Assembly (NCBI RefSeq): GCF_900580865.1
Contig: NZ_UTBZ01000164.1
Coordinates: 1-64,000, forward strand
DNA: 64,000 bases
Origin: Pseudomonas viridiflava
GTDB taxonomy: Bacteria > Pseudomonadota > Gammaproteobacteria > Pseudomonadales > Pseudomonadaceae
Direction: 5' to 3'
The position numbers and the translations under genes are program-made. The notes beneath the pieces were generated by a model that did no database searches, was not told the origin of the DNA, and saw only the letters and a program-made list of their open reading frames with translations. This document shows positions 37,223-46,166 of the stretch, piece after piece; position 1 is the first letter of the stretch, and every line of letters starts with the position of its first letter.

Positions 37223-38239
37223 ATGTCTTCCTTGAATCAGGCGCTGCGCGCCGCCCTCGATCAACGTCAGGACTTGCTCGCCGAGCTGCACAGCCAGGGC
37301 ACCGATTGCTATCGACTGTTCCATGGCAGCCAGGAAGGCGCCGGCGGTTTGACCATCGACCGCTACGGCCCGCAACTGTTGGTGCAAAGCTTTCACCAGA
37401 CGCTGGAACGGGACAACCTGCTGCAACTGCACGCCATGGTCAATCAGACGCTGAGCTTCGAAACCTTGCTGGTCTACAACGACCGCTCTAGGGGCAACTC
37501 GCGCATCGACCGCGAAGACAGTGTTTACAAAGCCGATGACGCCGCACTGGGCGATCTGGTCGGTCATGAATGGGGCCTGAATTACCGCGTGCGCGGACGC
37601 CATGCCGGCCAGGATCCGTTACTGTTCCTTGACCTGCGCAACACCCGCGGCTGGGTCAAGGATCACGCCAAAGGCAAATCCGTACTCAACCTGTTTGCTT
37701 ACACCTGCGGCGTTGGCCTCAGTGCAGCCGCTGGCGGGGCGAGTGAAGTGTGCAACCTGGATTTCGCCGAAGGTAATCTGGCGGTTGGTCGCGAAAACGG
37801 TCTGCTCAACCCGCAATTGCCCGAGATGCAGTTCATCCAGTCCGATTACTTTCCGGCAATCCGCCAACTCGCCGGTCTGCCGATCAGTCAGCGCCGTGGA
37901 CAGAAACTGCCGAGCTATCAGCGTCTGGAACAGCGTCAATACGACCTGGTGCTGCTCGATCCGCCGGCGTGGGCCAAGAGCGCGTTTGGCACCGTCGATC
38001 TGCTGCGCGACTATCAGAGCCTGCTCAAACCGGCCCTGCTGACCACCGCCGACAACGGCGTGCTGATCTGCTGCAACAACCTGGCGAAAGTCAGCATGGA
38101 CGACTGGCGCGAGCAGGTCCTGCGCTGCGCCGAAAAGGCTGGCCGGCCTGTGCGCGATTGGAGCGTGATGACTCCCGGCGCGGACTTCCCGTCCATGGAC
38201 CAGCAACCACCGCTGAAAACCCTGATCCTGCAGCTCTGA
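37223..38239 (+). CDS. Class I SAM-dependent methyltransferase, RlmI-related
   Basis: A 338-residue protein of the COG1092 family (rRNA cytosine-C5 methyltransferase type). It lacks a clear N-terminal PUA domain but has the FHGSQEGAGGLTIDRYG region, the SAM-binding motif VLNLFAYTCGVGLSAAAGG (about 154-172), and the catalytic-site motif LLDPPAWAKS. A 23S rRNA or other RNA target is likely from the family but not proven. Confidence 0.82.
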   Translation: MSSLNQALRAALDQRQDLLAELHSQGTDCYRLFHGSQEGAGGLTIDRYGPQLLVQSFHQTLERDNLLQLHAMVNQTLSFETLLVYNDRSRGNSRIDREDSVYKADDAALGDLVGHEWGLNYRVRGRHAGQDPLLFLDLRNTRGWVKDHAKGKSVLNLFAYTCGVGLSAAAGGASEVCNLDFAEGNLAVGRENGLLNPQLPEMQFIQSDYFPAIRQLAGLPISQRRGQKLPSYQRLEQRQYDLVLLDPPAWAKSAFGTVDLLRDYQSLLKPALLTTADNGVLICCNNLAKVSMDDWREQVLRCAEKAGRPVRDWSVMTPGADFPSMDQQPPLKTLILQL

Positions 38240-38268
38240 ACCGCTCGCGCGGCGGACACCTATCCAAG

Positions 38269-38356
38269 GTGGGAGCGAGCCTGCTCGCGAAAGCGGTGTA
38301 TCAGCCAACAAATAGAGCGACTGATATGACGCCTTCGCGAGCAGGCTCGCTCCCAC
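38269..38356. repeat. REP/REPIN inverted pair, GTGGGAGCGAGC family
   Basis: GTGGGAGCGAGCCTGCTCGC and its complement facing each other around a central segment, located between the methyltransferase gene and the DUF748 gene. Confidence 0.93.
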
Positions 38357-38459
38357 ATGGGATCTGTTCCTACAGAAGAATCTGAACAATCCTGCCCCAC
38401 GCGAGGTACTTCGGAACCAGAATCGCGTGCCATACTCCAAGGCACTCCGATTCAGACAG

Positions 38460-41411
38460 ATGAAGCCGCACATGCCCAAAGGATTGATTCGCGCGATTGG
38501 CGCCCTGTTGACTGCTCTGGCCCTCTACAGCCTGCTGGGGTTTCTGATTTTGCCGGGCATTGCTCTGCGGGTAGCCAATCAACAACTGGCCAACTACGCG
38601 ACGGTGCCCGCGCATATCCAGCGTATCGAGCTCAACCCGTTCAGCCTTGAAGTCACCCTATGGGGTCTGGTCATCGGCGAGCCGGGCAAGGAGCAGATCG
38701 GTTTCGATCGCCTTTATGCCGACCTGCAAATCGACAGCCTGTGGACCAAAGCCCTGCATCTGGCCAACATCGAACTGGACAAACCGAAGAGCGAAATCCT
38801 TTTCGCCAAAGACGGCAAACTCAACCTGCTGGGCCTGTTCAATGTGCCGGCCAGTGAGCCGACACCGGCCGACCCGGATGCCAAACCTTTCCCGCTGCGC
38901 ATAGACAACATCAAACTGGCCGGCGGCGTCGTGCACTTTCAGGACGTGCGTCCGAGCGAGCCCATCGAATTTCTCTACGACGACCTCAGCTTCGAACTGA
39001 AAAACCTCAGCACCTTGCCCGAGGACAGCGCCGACATGACCCTGGTCGCCATCGGCCCGGCCGGTGGGCGGATCGACTGGAGCGGTAATTTCAGCCTGAT
39101 CCCGTTCACCTCCGAAGGCACCCTGAAAGTCACCGACGGCAAGATGAAAGCCTTCTGGCCTTACGTGCGTGACTCGGTGCCTTTGGTGCTCGAAGACGGC
39201 GTGATCAGCCTCAGCACCGACTACAAACTCAATCTGTCGAAAGAAACCGAACTGCTGCTGAACAATGTCGCGGTGAGCATCGCGCCGTTCGCCATCAAGG
39301 CTCCGGACGGCCGGTCACTGGCGAAACTCGAGCGTCTCGACGTCAGCGAAACTTCGGTGGATCTGGCCAAGCAACAAGTCGTGGTTGGCAAGATCCGCAG
39401 CAACAAACTGGAAACCTGGGCCGCCCTCGAAGCCGACGGCCAGCTGGACTGGCAGAAACTGTTCGCCAGCCAACCGTCGAAACCGGCCGCCAAAGCCGCC
39501 GCGGAACCTGCCAGCACGCCGGCCGCCGCGGACTCGCCGAAGCCAGAATCCACTGCGCCGAGCAAGCCATGGCAAGTGCTGCTCAAAGACGTGCAATTGC
39601 GTAACTACACTGTGCATCTGGCCGACCGCTCGGCAACACCTGCGGTGGCACTGGATATCACCCCGCTGAACGTCGACCTGCAGGATTTCGACAGCCTCAA
39701 CGGTTCGCCCTTCAAGCTCAAACTCGACAGCGGCGTGGGCAAGCAAGGCAAGATCACGGCTGACGGCACGGTCAATCTCGCCCCGGTCAACGCCCAGCTC
39801 AACGTGAAAACCCAGGACATCGACCTGCGGGTTGCGCAGTCCTACATCAACCCTTTCATTCGCCTGGAACTGCGCAGCGGCATGCTCGGCAGTGACCTGA
39901 AGGTCAACCTCAAGAGCACTGAACCGCTGGCGCTCAGCGTCACCGGCCGCGCGCAGATCGATCAACTGCACACCCTCGACACCCTGAAAACCCGCGACTT
40001 CCTCAAGTGGCAGCAAGTGGTGGTCGAAGGCCTGAATTATCAGCACGGCGACAGCCTGTCGATCGACAGGGTCAACCTGTTCCAGCCTTATGTGCGGTTC
40101 ATGATCAACGACGATCGCACCACCAACATCGACGACCTGCTGATCCCGCAACCGGCCGACAGCGGCGCAAAAACCACGGCAGCCAAACCGGCCAGCAACG
40201 AGAAACCGTTGGGTATTCACATCGGTGGCATCGCTATCAATGACGGCTCGGCGAACTTCGCCGACTTCAGCCTGACGCCCAACTTCGCCACCGCCGTGCA
40301 GCAACTCAACGGCCAGATCGGCACCATCGACAGCCGTCAGGCGAAACCGGCCAGTGTCGACATCAAGGGCAAGGTCGATCGTTATGCGCCAGTGACCATC
40401 AAGGGCGCGGTCAATCCGTTCGATCCGATGGCCAGCCTCGACATCGCCACCAGTTTCAAACGCGTCGAACTGACGACGCTGACGCCCTACTCCGGCAAAT
40501 TTGCCGGTTACCGCATCCGTAAGGGCCGCCTCAACCTCGATCTGCACTACCTGATCACCAAGGGCCAGCTCAAAGCCGAGAACAAAGTGGTGGTTGAGCA
40601 ATTGCAGCTCGGTGAAAAGGTCGACAGCCCGGATGCCGTGAGCCTGCCATTGAAACTGGCAATTGCCCTGCTCAAGGACGTCGACGGCAAGATCTCCATC
40701 GAATTGCCGGTAACCGGCGACTTGAACAACCCGCAATTCAGCGTAATGCCGATTGTCTGGCAGACCCTGCGCAACCTGATCGTCAAAGCCGCCGCCGCGC
40801 CGTTCAAAATGATTGGCGGGTTGATCAGTGGCGGCGGTTCCGAAGACCTCGGCACAGTGTCGTTTGCGCCGGGTTCCAGCGAGTTGAGCAAGGATGCCGA
40901 AGCCGCGCTGGTCAAACTGTCTCAGGCGTTGAAGGAGCGTCCGGCCCTGCGCCTGGAAATCGAAGGCACCGCGGCCAAAAGCAGCGACGGTCCGTTACTC
41001 GCTGAGCAACGTCTGGAACGTGAATACCAGTACAACTACTACAAGATGCTCCAGCGGCGCGGCGACAAGGTGCCGGCTCAGGCTTCGTTGCTGCAAGTGC
41101 CAGACAGCGAAAAAGGTCCACTGCTCGAAGGCATTTACCGCACCCGTCTGAAGACCCAGCCACCGGCGGAATGGAAGGATCTGGGCAAGGAAGAACGCAC
41201 GGCGAAGATGCGTGAAGGCGTGATCCAGTTCTGGAGTGGCAGCGATGTGCTGCTGCGTCAGTTGGGCCAGGACCGCGCCAGCAGCATCAAGGATTATCTG
41301 GTGGATAAAGGCCAACTAGCAGACGACCGCGTGTACTTCATCGACGCCAATCTCGGTGAAGCCGAGAGCGATGGTCGGGTGGTGACGCAAATGCATCTGG
41401 ACGCCGAGTGA
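38460..41411 (+). CDS. DUF748 domain-containing large envelope protein, AsmA-like
   Basis: A 983-residue protein with one N-terminal membrane helix (about 9-30, GALLTALALYSLLGFLILPG). The long periplasmic part is rich in short beta strands with repeated FxLxxD/xLxxGKV patterns, like AsmA/TamB proteins that bridge the envelope. The segment VSFAPGSSELSKDAEAALVK (about 797-816) starts an OmpA-like C-terminal region. A role in lipid or outer-membrane upkeep fits the fold but is inference. Starts at 38460 and 38472 are both possible. Confidence 0.8.
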   Translation: MKPHMPKGLIRAIGALLTALALYSLLGFLILPGIALRVANQQLANYATVPAHIQRIELNPFSLEVTLWGLVIGEPGKEQIGFDRLYADLQIDSLWTKALHLANIELDKPKSEILFAKDGKLNLLGLFNVPASEPTPADPDAKPFPLRIDNIKLAGGVVHFQDVRPSEPIEFLYDDLSFELKNLSTLPEDSADMTLVAIGPAGGRIDWSGNFSLIPFTSEGTLKVTDGKMKAFWPYVRDSVPLVLEDGVISLSTDYKLNLSKETELLLNNVAVSIAPFAIKAPDGRSLAKLERLDVSETSVDLAKQQVVVGKIRSNKLETWAALEADGQLDWQKLFASQPSKPAAKAAAEPASTPAAADSPKPESTAPSKPWQVLLKDVQLRNYTVHLADRSATPAVALDITPLNVDLQDFDSLNGSPFKLKLDSGVGKQGKITADGTVNLAPVNAQLNVKTQDIDLRVAQSYINPFIRLELRSGMLGSDLKVNLKSTEPLALSVTGRAQIDQLHTLDTLKTRDFLKWQQVVVEGLNYQHGDSLSIDRVNLFQPYVRFMINDDRTTNIDDLLIPQPADSGAKTTAAKPASNEKPLGIHIGGIAINDGSANFADFSLTPNFATAVQQLNGQIGTIDSRQAKPASVDIKGKVDRYAPVTIKGAVNPFDPMASLDIATSFKRVELTTLTPYSGKFAGYRIRKGRLNLDLHYLITKGQLKAENKVVVEQLQLGEKVDSPDAVSLPLKLAIALLKDVDGKISIELPVTGDLNNPQFSVMPIVWQTLRNLIVKAAAAPFKMIGGLISGGGSEDLGTVSFAPGSSELSKDAEAALVKLSQALKERPALRLEIEGTAAKSSDGPLLAEQRLEREYQYNYYKMLQRRGDKVPAQASLLQVPDSEKGPLLEGIYRTRLKTQPPAEWKDLGKEERTAKMREGVIQFWSGSDVLLRQLGQDRASSIKDYLVDKGQLADDRVYFIDANLGEAESDGRVVTQMHLDAE

Positions 41412-41707
41412 TGAAACTGCAATGGCTGGCCTTGATCGCAATGACTTTCGCAGCCAGCCAAGCCTCGGCCTCCGATACCCTGCGCTGCGGCAGTCAACTG
41501 GTCAGCCTTGGCGACCTCTCCAGCGAAGTCCTGCAGAAGTGCGGTGAGCCGGTCAACCGTGATGTATTGGGCTACAAGCGCAGCGCCAATCGCCGGGAAG
41601 AGTTTCAGGTCGAGGAATGGACCTACGGCCCGAACAACGGCATGTATCAATACCTGCGCTTTGAAGGCAATCGCCTGCGGCAGATCAACAGCAAACGCGG
41701 TAACTGA
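41411..41707 (+). CDS. DUF2845 exported protein
   Basis: A 98-residue protein with a signal peptide (MKLQWLALIAMTFAASQASA) and the family core DTLRCGSQLVSLGDLSSEVLQKCGEP, with two cysteines about 20 residues apart that may form a disulfide, then EEWTYGPNNGMYQYLRFEGNRL. Function unknown. Its ATG overlaps the stop of the DUF748 gene by one base, so the pair is co-translated. Confidence 0.85.
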   Translation: MKLQWLALIAMTFAASQASASDTLRCGSQLVSLGDLSSEVLQKCGEPVNRDVLGYKRSANRREEFQVEEWTYGPNNGMYQYLRFEGNRLRQINSKRGN

Positions 41708-41709
41708 AA

Positions 41710-41794
41710 AAGCAAAAGATCGCAGCCTTCGGCAGCTCCTACATGGAAGTGCATTCCAATTGTAGGAGCTGCCGAAGGCTGCGATCTTTTGCTT
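41710..41794. repeat. REP-type inverted repeat, TGTAGGAGCTGC family
   Basis: AAGCAAAAGATCGCAGCCTT with CGGCAGCTCCTACA on the left, and the exact reverse complement on the right, around a 15-base centre. Arms are about 34 bases. It lies between convergent genes. Confidence 0.93.
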
Positions 41795-41808
41795 CTAAAA
41801 ATAGAACA

Positions 41809-41832
41809 GGCCCCGACACAAGTGCCGGGGCC
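41809..41832 (-). terminator. GC-rich hairpin, probable terminator of the BON gene
   Basis: GGCCCCG and CGGGGCC pair around a 10-base loop. On the minus strand a TATTTTTAG stretch follows nearby. It lies about 110 bases past the BON stop. Confidence 0.5.
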
Positions 41833-41941
41833 CGTAATGGTCACATCCGTGTGACCGTTCGCATGAACTCTAAAGTTGCGGCAGACGTATTGCTCGGCCC
41901 GTCTGTCGCGTCTTCTCCCGGTCCAGGCGAGAAGTCATGCC

Positions 41942-42298
41942 TTACTCGGCTTTCAGGCCGTCAGCGGAGACCGCTTTGACGCCTTTGATTTTCTTGGCGA
42001 TCGCTACAGCAACATCTTTCTGCGATTCAGTTACAGCAGTAGTCGACGAAAGCGATACAACGCCTTTGTTGGTTTCTACTTTGATGTCGGTACCTGGAAT
42101 GCCTTTCTCGGTGACCAGGTCAGCTTTGACTTTGGTGGTGATCCAGGTATCGGAAGTAGCTTCTTTAGCCTGGGTGACTTCACCAGCAGCCAGAGTCATT
42201 GGAGCCTGGGTAGCCTGAGTGGATTGTGCGAATGCACCGGAAGCCATGGTCAGGGTCAGCGCGGTAGCAGCAGCGGCAGTGATAGCGAACTTCTTCAT
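41942..42298 (-). CDS. BON-domain periplasmic protein
   Basis: A 118-residue exported protein: signal peptide MKKFAITAAAATALTLTMASGAFAQ, then one BON domain (about 47-115, TWITTKVKADLVTEKGIPGTDIKVETNKGVVSLSS cut here into its parts: TWITTKVKADLV, GIPGTDIKVETNKGVVSLS). BON proteins such as OsmY help protect the envelope in osmotic or stress conditions. GGAG lies eight bases before the ATG. A -24/-12 promoter with IHF site and upstream palindromes precedes it, which is unusual for this family. Confidence 0.9.
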   Translation of the reverse strand: MKKFAITAAAATALTLTMASGAFAQSTQATQAPMTLAAGEVTQAKEATSDTWITTKVKADLVTEKGIPGTDIKVETNKGVVSLSSTTAVTESQKDVAVAIAKKIKGVKAVSADGLKAE

Positions 42299-42363
42299 AC
42301 GAGTAACTCCTGTTTTTCTGGAAAGTCTGCTGGTTGTCTTGTCAGCAGGGTTACCAAGGTAGT

Positions 42364-42380
42364 TGCGAACGCTGTGCCAA
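42364..42380 (-). promoter_or_regulatory. Sigma54-type (-24/-12) promoter of the BON gene
   Basis: Minus strand TTGGCACAGCGTTCGCA: GG at 42378-42377 and GC at 42366-42365 with ten bases between them, and one mismatch in the -12 box (TCGC for TTGC). The predicted start is about 42353, giving a 55-base leader. Confidence 0.7.
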
Positions 42381-42407
42381 CTTTTCCATCAACACAAAAT
42401 CCTTATA

Positions 42408-42420
42408 AATCAATATCTTA
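42408..42420 (+). promoter_or_regulatory. IHF site upstream of the BON promoter
   Basis: AATCAATATCTTA matches the IHF consensus WATCAANNNNTTR at every fixed position. It lies about 55-67 bases upstream of the predicted start, between promoter and upstream palindromes. Confidence 0.65.
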
Positions 42421-42443
42421 TGCTTAGCGCAGATTTTCGGAAT

Positions 42444-42482
42444 CATGCAATTTGCATGACATGCGCAATATTCACATGCAAG
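42444..42482. promoter_or_regulatory. Palindromic CATGCAA repeats, candidate activator site
   Basis: CATGCAA-T-TTGCATG (42444-42458) is a perfect 15-base palindrome. CATGCGCAA (42460) and CATGCAA (near 42475) follow. They lie 90-130 bases upstream of the sigma54-type start, where an enhancer-binding activator would sit. The regulator is not known. Confidence 0.5.
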
Positions 42483-42548
42483 TTGCGGTTTTTTGGAAAG
42501 TTCCTAAGACGCTGAAATTATTGAAGCTTTTGTGAACGGCTGCGCAAT

Positions 42549-42576
42549 GAAAAATGCCCCGCATTGCGGGGCATTC
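42549..42576 (-). terminator. Rho-independent terminator of pilA
   Basis: Minus strand: ATGCCCCGC and GCGGGGCAT pair around a 3-base loop, followed by TTTTTC. It lies 20 bases after the pilA stop. Confidence 0.92.
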
Positions 42577-42595
42577 TGGTCAGCACACAACCCAG

Positions 42596-43018
42596 TTATG
42601 TTCCGCTAGCGGTGCAGCCTTTAGGTGAGTAATCCGGCGACACGTTTGTAGTACACGCCCACCCAGTGGTGGCGGTACGTGTCAGGGTGATTGTTTTACC
42701 CAGCACAGGAGCTGGCGCGTTGGCGATCGTACAAACGATTGTTCCCGCACCATCGGCGGCGGTACCGGAGGCCGTCAGCGCGCAATTGGATGTGGAGGTC
42801 GCCGCATCGCCCTTCACGATGGCCAGTGTCGGGTTGGTTCCTTGATTGATGGTGTCCTCGAACGGCACTTTCATCGCGCTGATTTCCGCCAGCCCCGCCG
42901 TCACCTTCGACCGCGCCTGATACTTGGAATATTGCGGCAAGGCGATGGTTGCCAGAATCCCGATGATCGCCACCACGATCAGCAGTTCGATCAGAGTAAA
43001 ACCTTGTTGTTTTTTCAT
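42596..43018 (-). CDS. pilA: Type IV major pilin PilA
   Basis: A 140-residue type IVa pilin. The short leader MKKQQG ends at the PilD cleavage site, followed by FTLIELLIVVAIIGILATIA, with Glu 5 of the mature protein. Four cysteines lie in the C-terminal part (SNCA, IVCT, WACT, KGCT); the last two may form the D-loop disulfide. I start at the ATG at 43018, with GGAG seven bases upstream. The reading to 43162 adds residues before the leader that no pilin has. Confidence 0.94.
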   Translation of the reverse strand: MKKQQGFTLIELLIVVAIIGILATIALPQYSKYQARSKVTAGLAEISAMKVPFEDTINQGTNPTLAIVKGDAATSTSNCALTASGTAADGAGTIVCTIANAPAPVLGKTITLTRTATTGWACTTNVSPDYSPKGCTASGT

Positions 43019-43066
43019 AGATACGCTCCATGCATGAGTCGAAATCTCATGATCTGCAAGGGAAGC

Positions 43067-43083
43067 AGCATAGGCCATGCCAA
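43067..43083 (-). promoter_or_regulatory. Sigma54 (-24/-12) promoter of pilA
   Basis: Minus strand TTGGCATGGCCTATGCT: GG at 43081-43080 and GC at 43069-43068, ten bases between. The predicted start is about 38 bases before the ATG. In P. aeruginosa pilA is driven by sigma54 and PilR, and pilS/pilR are at 61326-64000 here. Confidence 0.82.
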
Positions 43084-43244
43084 TGCCTTCGAGGCCCCGC
43101 CCCTTGGGCGCGAACCACTTACAACGCCATTTCCTACAACCCGTAACCGCACTATCTGACACTTTTTGTCACCTGCACCCGCCGTGTTTGGCGCTGTCAC
43201 TTGACTAGGCTATAAGTCATGAACTGCAAGTGCGCGGAATCCCC

Positions 43245-44945
43245 ATGAATGACATCGCTCTGAGCGGTCTGGCCAAGCAATTGGTGCAGGCCGAACTGCT
43301 GACCGAAAAAAGCGCCCAGCAAGCCTGGCAACAGGCCCAGCGCAATCGCTTGTCGCTGGTCAGCTACCTGGTGCAGAACAAACTGGTCAAAAGCTGGCAG
43401 GTCGCCGAGATCGCCAGCGAACATTTCGGCATGGCATTCCTTGATCTCAATTGCCTCGACAAGGAAACCCAGCCCAAAGGCCTGGTCAGTGAAAAACTCG
43501 TACGCCAGCACCACGCCCTACCGTTGTGGCGGCGCGGCAATAAACTGTTCGTGGGCATTTCCGACCCGAGCAACCATCAAGCGATCAACGACATCCAGTT
43601 CAGCACCGGCCTCAGTACCGAAGCCATTCTGGTCGAGGACGACAAGCTCACCGACGCCATCGAGAAATTCTTCGACACCCATGCCAATGGTCTGGAAGAC
43701 ATGGCCGATGTCGATCTCGATGGTCTCGATGTCGAATCCGTCGACGACAACAAACAGGACGCGATCGGTGGCCTCGACGCCGACGATGCGCCAGTGGTGC
43801 GTTTCGTCCACAAGATGCTGCTCGATGCGATCAAGAGCGGCTCGTCCGACCTGCACTTCGAGCCTTACGAGAAGAACTACCGGGTGCGGGTACGCACCGA
43901 CGGCATCCTGCGTGAAGTGGCCAAGCCACCGATTCAACTGGCCGGGCGCATCGCCGCACGCCTGAAAGTCATGGCCAGCCTCGATATCTCGGAGCGCCGC
44001 AAACCGCAGGATGGGCGGATCAAGATGCGCCTGTCGAAAAGCAAGTCGATCGATTTCCGCGTCAACACCCTGCCAACCCTGTGGGGCGAAAAAGTGGTGA
44101 TCCGGATTCTCGACCCCTCCAGCGCGCAGATCGGCATCGACGCCCTCGGCTATGAGCCCGAGCAGAAGGATCTGTACATGGCCGCACTCAAGCAGCCACA
44201 GGGCATGATTCTGGTCACCGGGCCCACCGGTTCGGGTAAAACCGTTTCGCTGTACACCGGCCTGAATATTCTCAACACCGTCGACATCAATATTTCCACC
44301 GCCGAGGACCCGGTGGAGATCAATATGGAAGGCATCAACCAGGTCAACGTCAATCCCAAACAGGGTCTCGACTTTGCCCAGGCGCTGCGCTCGTTTCTGC
44401 GCCAAGACCCGGACGTGATCATGGTCGGCGAGATCCGCGATCTGGAAACCGCTGAGATCGCGATCAAAGCCGCGCAGACCGGTCACCTGGTGCTGTCCAC
44501 CCTGCACACCAACAGCGCCGCGGAAACCCTCACGCGTCTGCACAACATGGGTATTCCCGGCTTCAACATCGCCACCTCGGTCAGCCTGATCATCGCCCAG
44601 CGCCTGGCACGCAAGCTCTGCAGCCACTGCAAGAAAGCCATCGAGATCCCGCGCGAAACCTTGATCAAGGAAGGCTTCCCCGAGGAACGCATCGGCCATT
44701 TCACGATCTACGAGCCGGTCGGTTGCGATCACTGCAACGGCGGTTACAAGGGACGCGTGGGGATTTATGAAGTGGTGAAGAACACACCGGCACTGCAACA
44801 CTTGATCATGGCCGAAGGCAATTCGCTGGAAATCGACCTGCAAATGCGCCGCGACGGCTTCGACGACCTGCGCACCTCCGGGCTGCACAAGGCCATGCAA
44901 GGCATCACCAGCCTTGAAGAAATCAACCGGGTCACCAAGGACTGA
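43245..44945 (+). CDS. pilB: Type IV pilus assembly ATPase PilB
   Basis: A 566-residue hexameric motor that drives pilus extension. The N-terminal MshEN/GSPII_E_N domain is followed by the ATPase with Walker A GPTGSGKT (about 327-334), acidic Asp box (EDPVEINMEG), Walker B and the His box. A tetracysteine zinc motif (CSHC, CDHC) is near residue 460-490. The start at 43245 (MNDIALSGL) gives the family length. It diverges from pilA over a 226-base region. Confidence 0.96.
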   Translation: MNDIALSGLAKQLVQAELLTEKSAQQAWQQAQRNRLSLVSYLVQNKLVKSWQVAEIASEHFGMAFLDLNCLDKETQPKGLVSEKLVRQHHALPLWRRGNKLFVGISDPSNHQAINDIQFSTGLSTEAILVEDDKLTDAIEKFFDTHANGLEDMADVDLDGLDVESVDDNKQDAIGGLDADDAPVVRFVHKMLLDAIKSGSSDLHFEPYEKNYRVRVRTDGILREVAKPPIQLAGRIAARLKVMASLDISERRKPQDGRIKMRLSKSKSIDFRVNTLPTLWGEKVVIRILDPSSAQIGIDALGYEPEQKDLYMAALKQPQGMILVTGPTGSGKTVSLYTGLNILNTVDINISTAEDPVEINMEGINQVNVNPKQGLDFAQALRSFLRQDPDVIMVGEIRDLETAEIAIKAAQTGHLVLSTLHTNSAAETLTRLHNMGIPGFNIATSVSLIIAQRLARKLCSHCKKAIEIPRETLIKEGFPEERIGHFTIYEPVGCDHCNGGYKGRVGIYEVVKNTPALQHLIMAEGNSLEIDLQMRRDGFDDLRTSGLHKAMQGITSLEEINRVTKD

Positions 44946-44947
44946 AC

Positions 44948-46165
44948 ATGGCGGTCAAGGCAGCGAAAATCAGTATCTACGCCTGGGAAGGTACGGACAG
45001 GAAAGGCAGTAAAGTCACCGGTGAGTTGAGCGGACAGAACCCGGCGCTGATCAAGGCACAACTACGCAAACAGGGGATCAACCCGGGCAAGGTGCGCAAG
45101 AAGTCGTCGTCGTTGTTGAGCTTTGGCAAACGCATCAAGGCGCAGGATATTGCCCTGTTCACCCGGCAGATGGCGACCATGATGAAGGCTGGTGTGCCGC
45201 TGCTGCAGTCGTTCGACATCATCGGCGAAGGCTTTGAAAACCCGGCCATGCGCAAGCTGGTCGACGAGGTCAAACAGGAGGTCGCGGCCGGTAACAGCTT
45301 CGCCACAGCCCTGCGCAAGAAGCCGCAATACTTCGACGAGTTGTATTGCAACCTGGTCGATGCCGGCGAGCAGTCCGGCGCGCTCGATACCTTGCTGGAA
45401 CGGGTCGCGACTTATAAGGAAAAAAGCGAACGGCTCAAGGCCAAAATCAAAAAAGCCATGACCTACCCCACCGCCGTCGTGCTGGTCGCGGCGGTCGTGA
45501 CCGGAATCCTGCTGGTTAAAGTGGTGCCGCAATTCCAGTCGGTATTCTCGGGGTTCGGTGCAGAGTTACCGGCCTTCACTCTGATGGTGATCAGCCTTTC
45601 GGAGTTCATGCAGCAATGGTGGTGGGCGATTCTCGGTGCGCTGGTCGCGGCGATTTTCGGCACTCGACACGCACTGAAAACCTCCCAGGCGTTACGCGAT
45701 CGCAGAGACACCTGGCTGTTGAAACTGCCATTGGTGGGCACGCTGATGTACAAGTCAGCGGTAGCCCGTTTTGCCCGAACCCTGTCGACCACGTTTGCTG
45801 CCGGTGTGCCATTGGTGGAAGCGCTCGACTCGGTGGCCGGCGCCACCGGCAATGTGGTGTTCAAACGTGCCGTGCTGCGCATTCGCCAGGATGTCTCAAC
45901 CGGTATGCAGCTGAATTTTTCGATGCGCAGCACCGGGGTCTTTCCCAACATGGCCGTGCAGATGACCGCGATTGGCGAAGAGTCGGGGGCGCTAGATGAA
46001 ATGCTCGACAAGGTCGCGGGGTTTTACGAAGAGGAAGTGGATAACATGGTCGACAACCTCACCAGTCTCATGGAGCCGTTCATCATGGTCGTACTGGGGG
46101 TGATCGTCGGTGGTCTGGTGGTAGCCATGTACCTGCCGATCTTCCAACTCGGCTCAGCGATCTGA
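44948..46165 (+). CDS. pilC: Type IV pilus inner-membrane platform protein PilC
   Basis: A 405-residue GspF-family protein with two repeated T2SSF domains, each a cytoplasmic helical bundle, and three membrane helices (near 170-195, 220-240 and 370-400). DIALFTRQMATMMKAGVPLLQSF is the family signature of the first repeat and ARFARTLSTTFAAGVPLVEAL that of the second. It links the PilB motor to the pilus rod. Two bases separate it from pilB. Confidence 0.96.
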   Translation: MAVKAAKISIYAWEGTDRKGSKVTGELSGQNPALIKAQLRKQGINPGKVRKKSSSLLSFGKRIKAQDIALFTRQMATMMKAGVPLLQSFDIIGEGFENPAMRKLVDEVKQEVAAGNSFATALRKKPQYFDELYCNLVDAGEQSGALDTLLERVATYKEKSERLKAKIKKAMTYPTAVVLVAAVVTGILLVKVVPQFQSVFSGFGAELPAFTLMVISLSEFMQQWWWAILGALVAAIFGTRHALKTSQALRDRRDTWLLKLPLVGTLMYKSAVARFARTLSTTFAAGVPLVEALDSVAGATGNVVFKRAVLRIRQDVSTGMQLNFSMRSTGVFPNMAVQMTAIGEESGALDEMLDKVAGFYEEEVDNMVDNLTSLMEPFIMVVLGVIVGGLVVAMYLPIFQLGSAI

Positions 46166-46166
46166 C

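Noticed and set aside
42596-43162. 188-residue version of pilA
   Set aside because: It adds 48 residues before the prepilin leader; the ATG at 43018 has a good ribosome site and a normal short leader.
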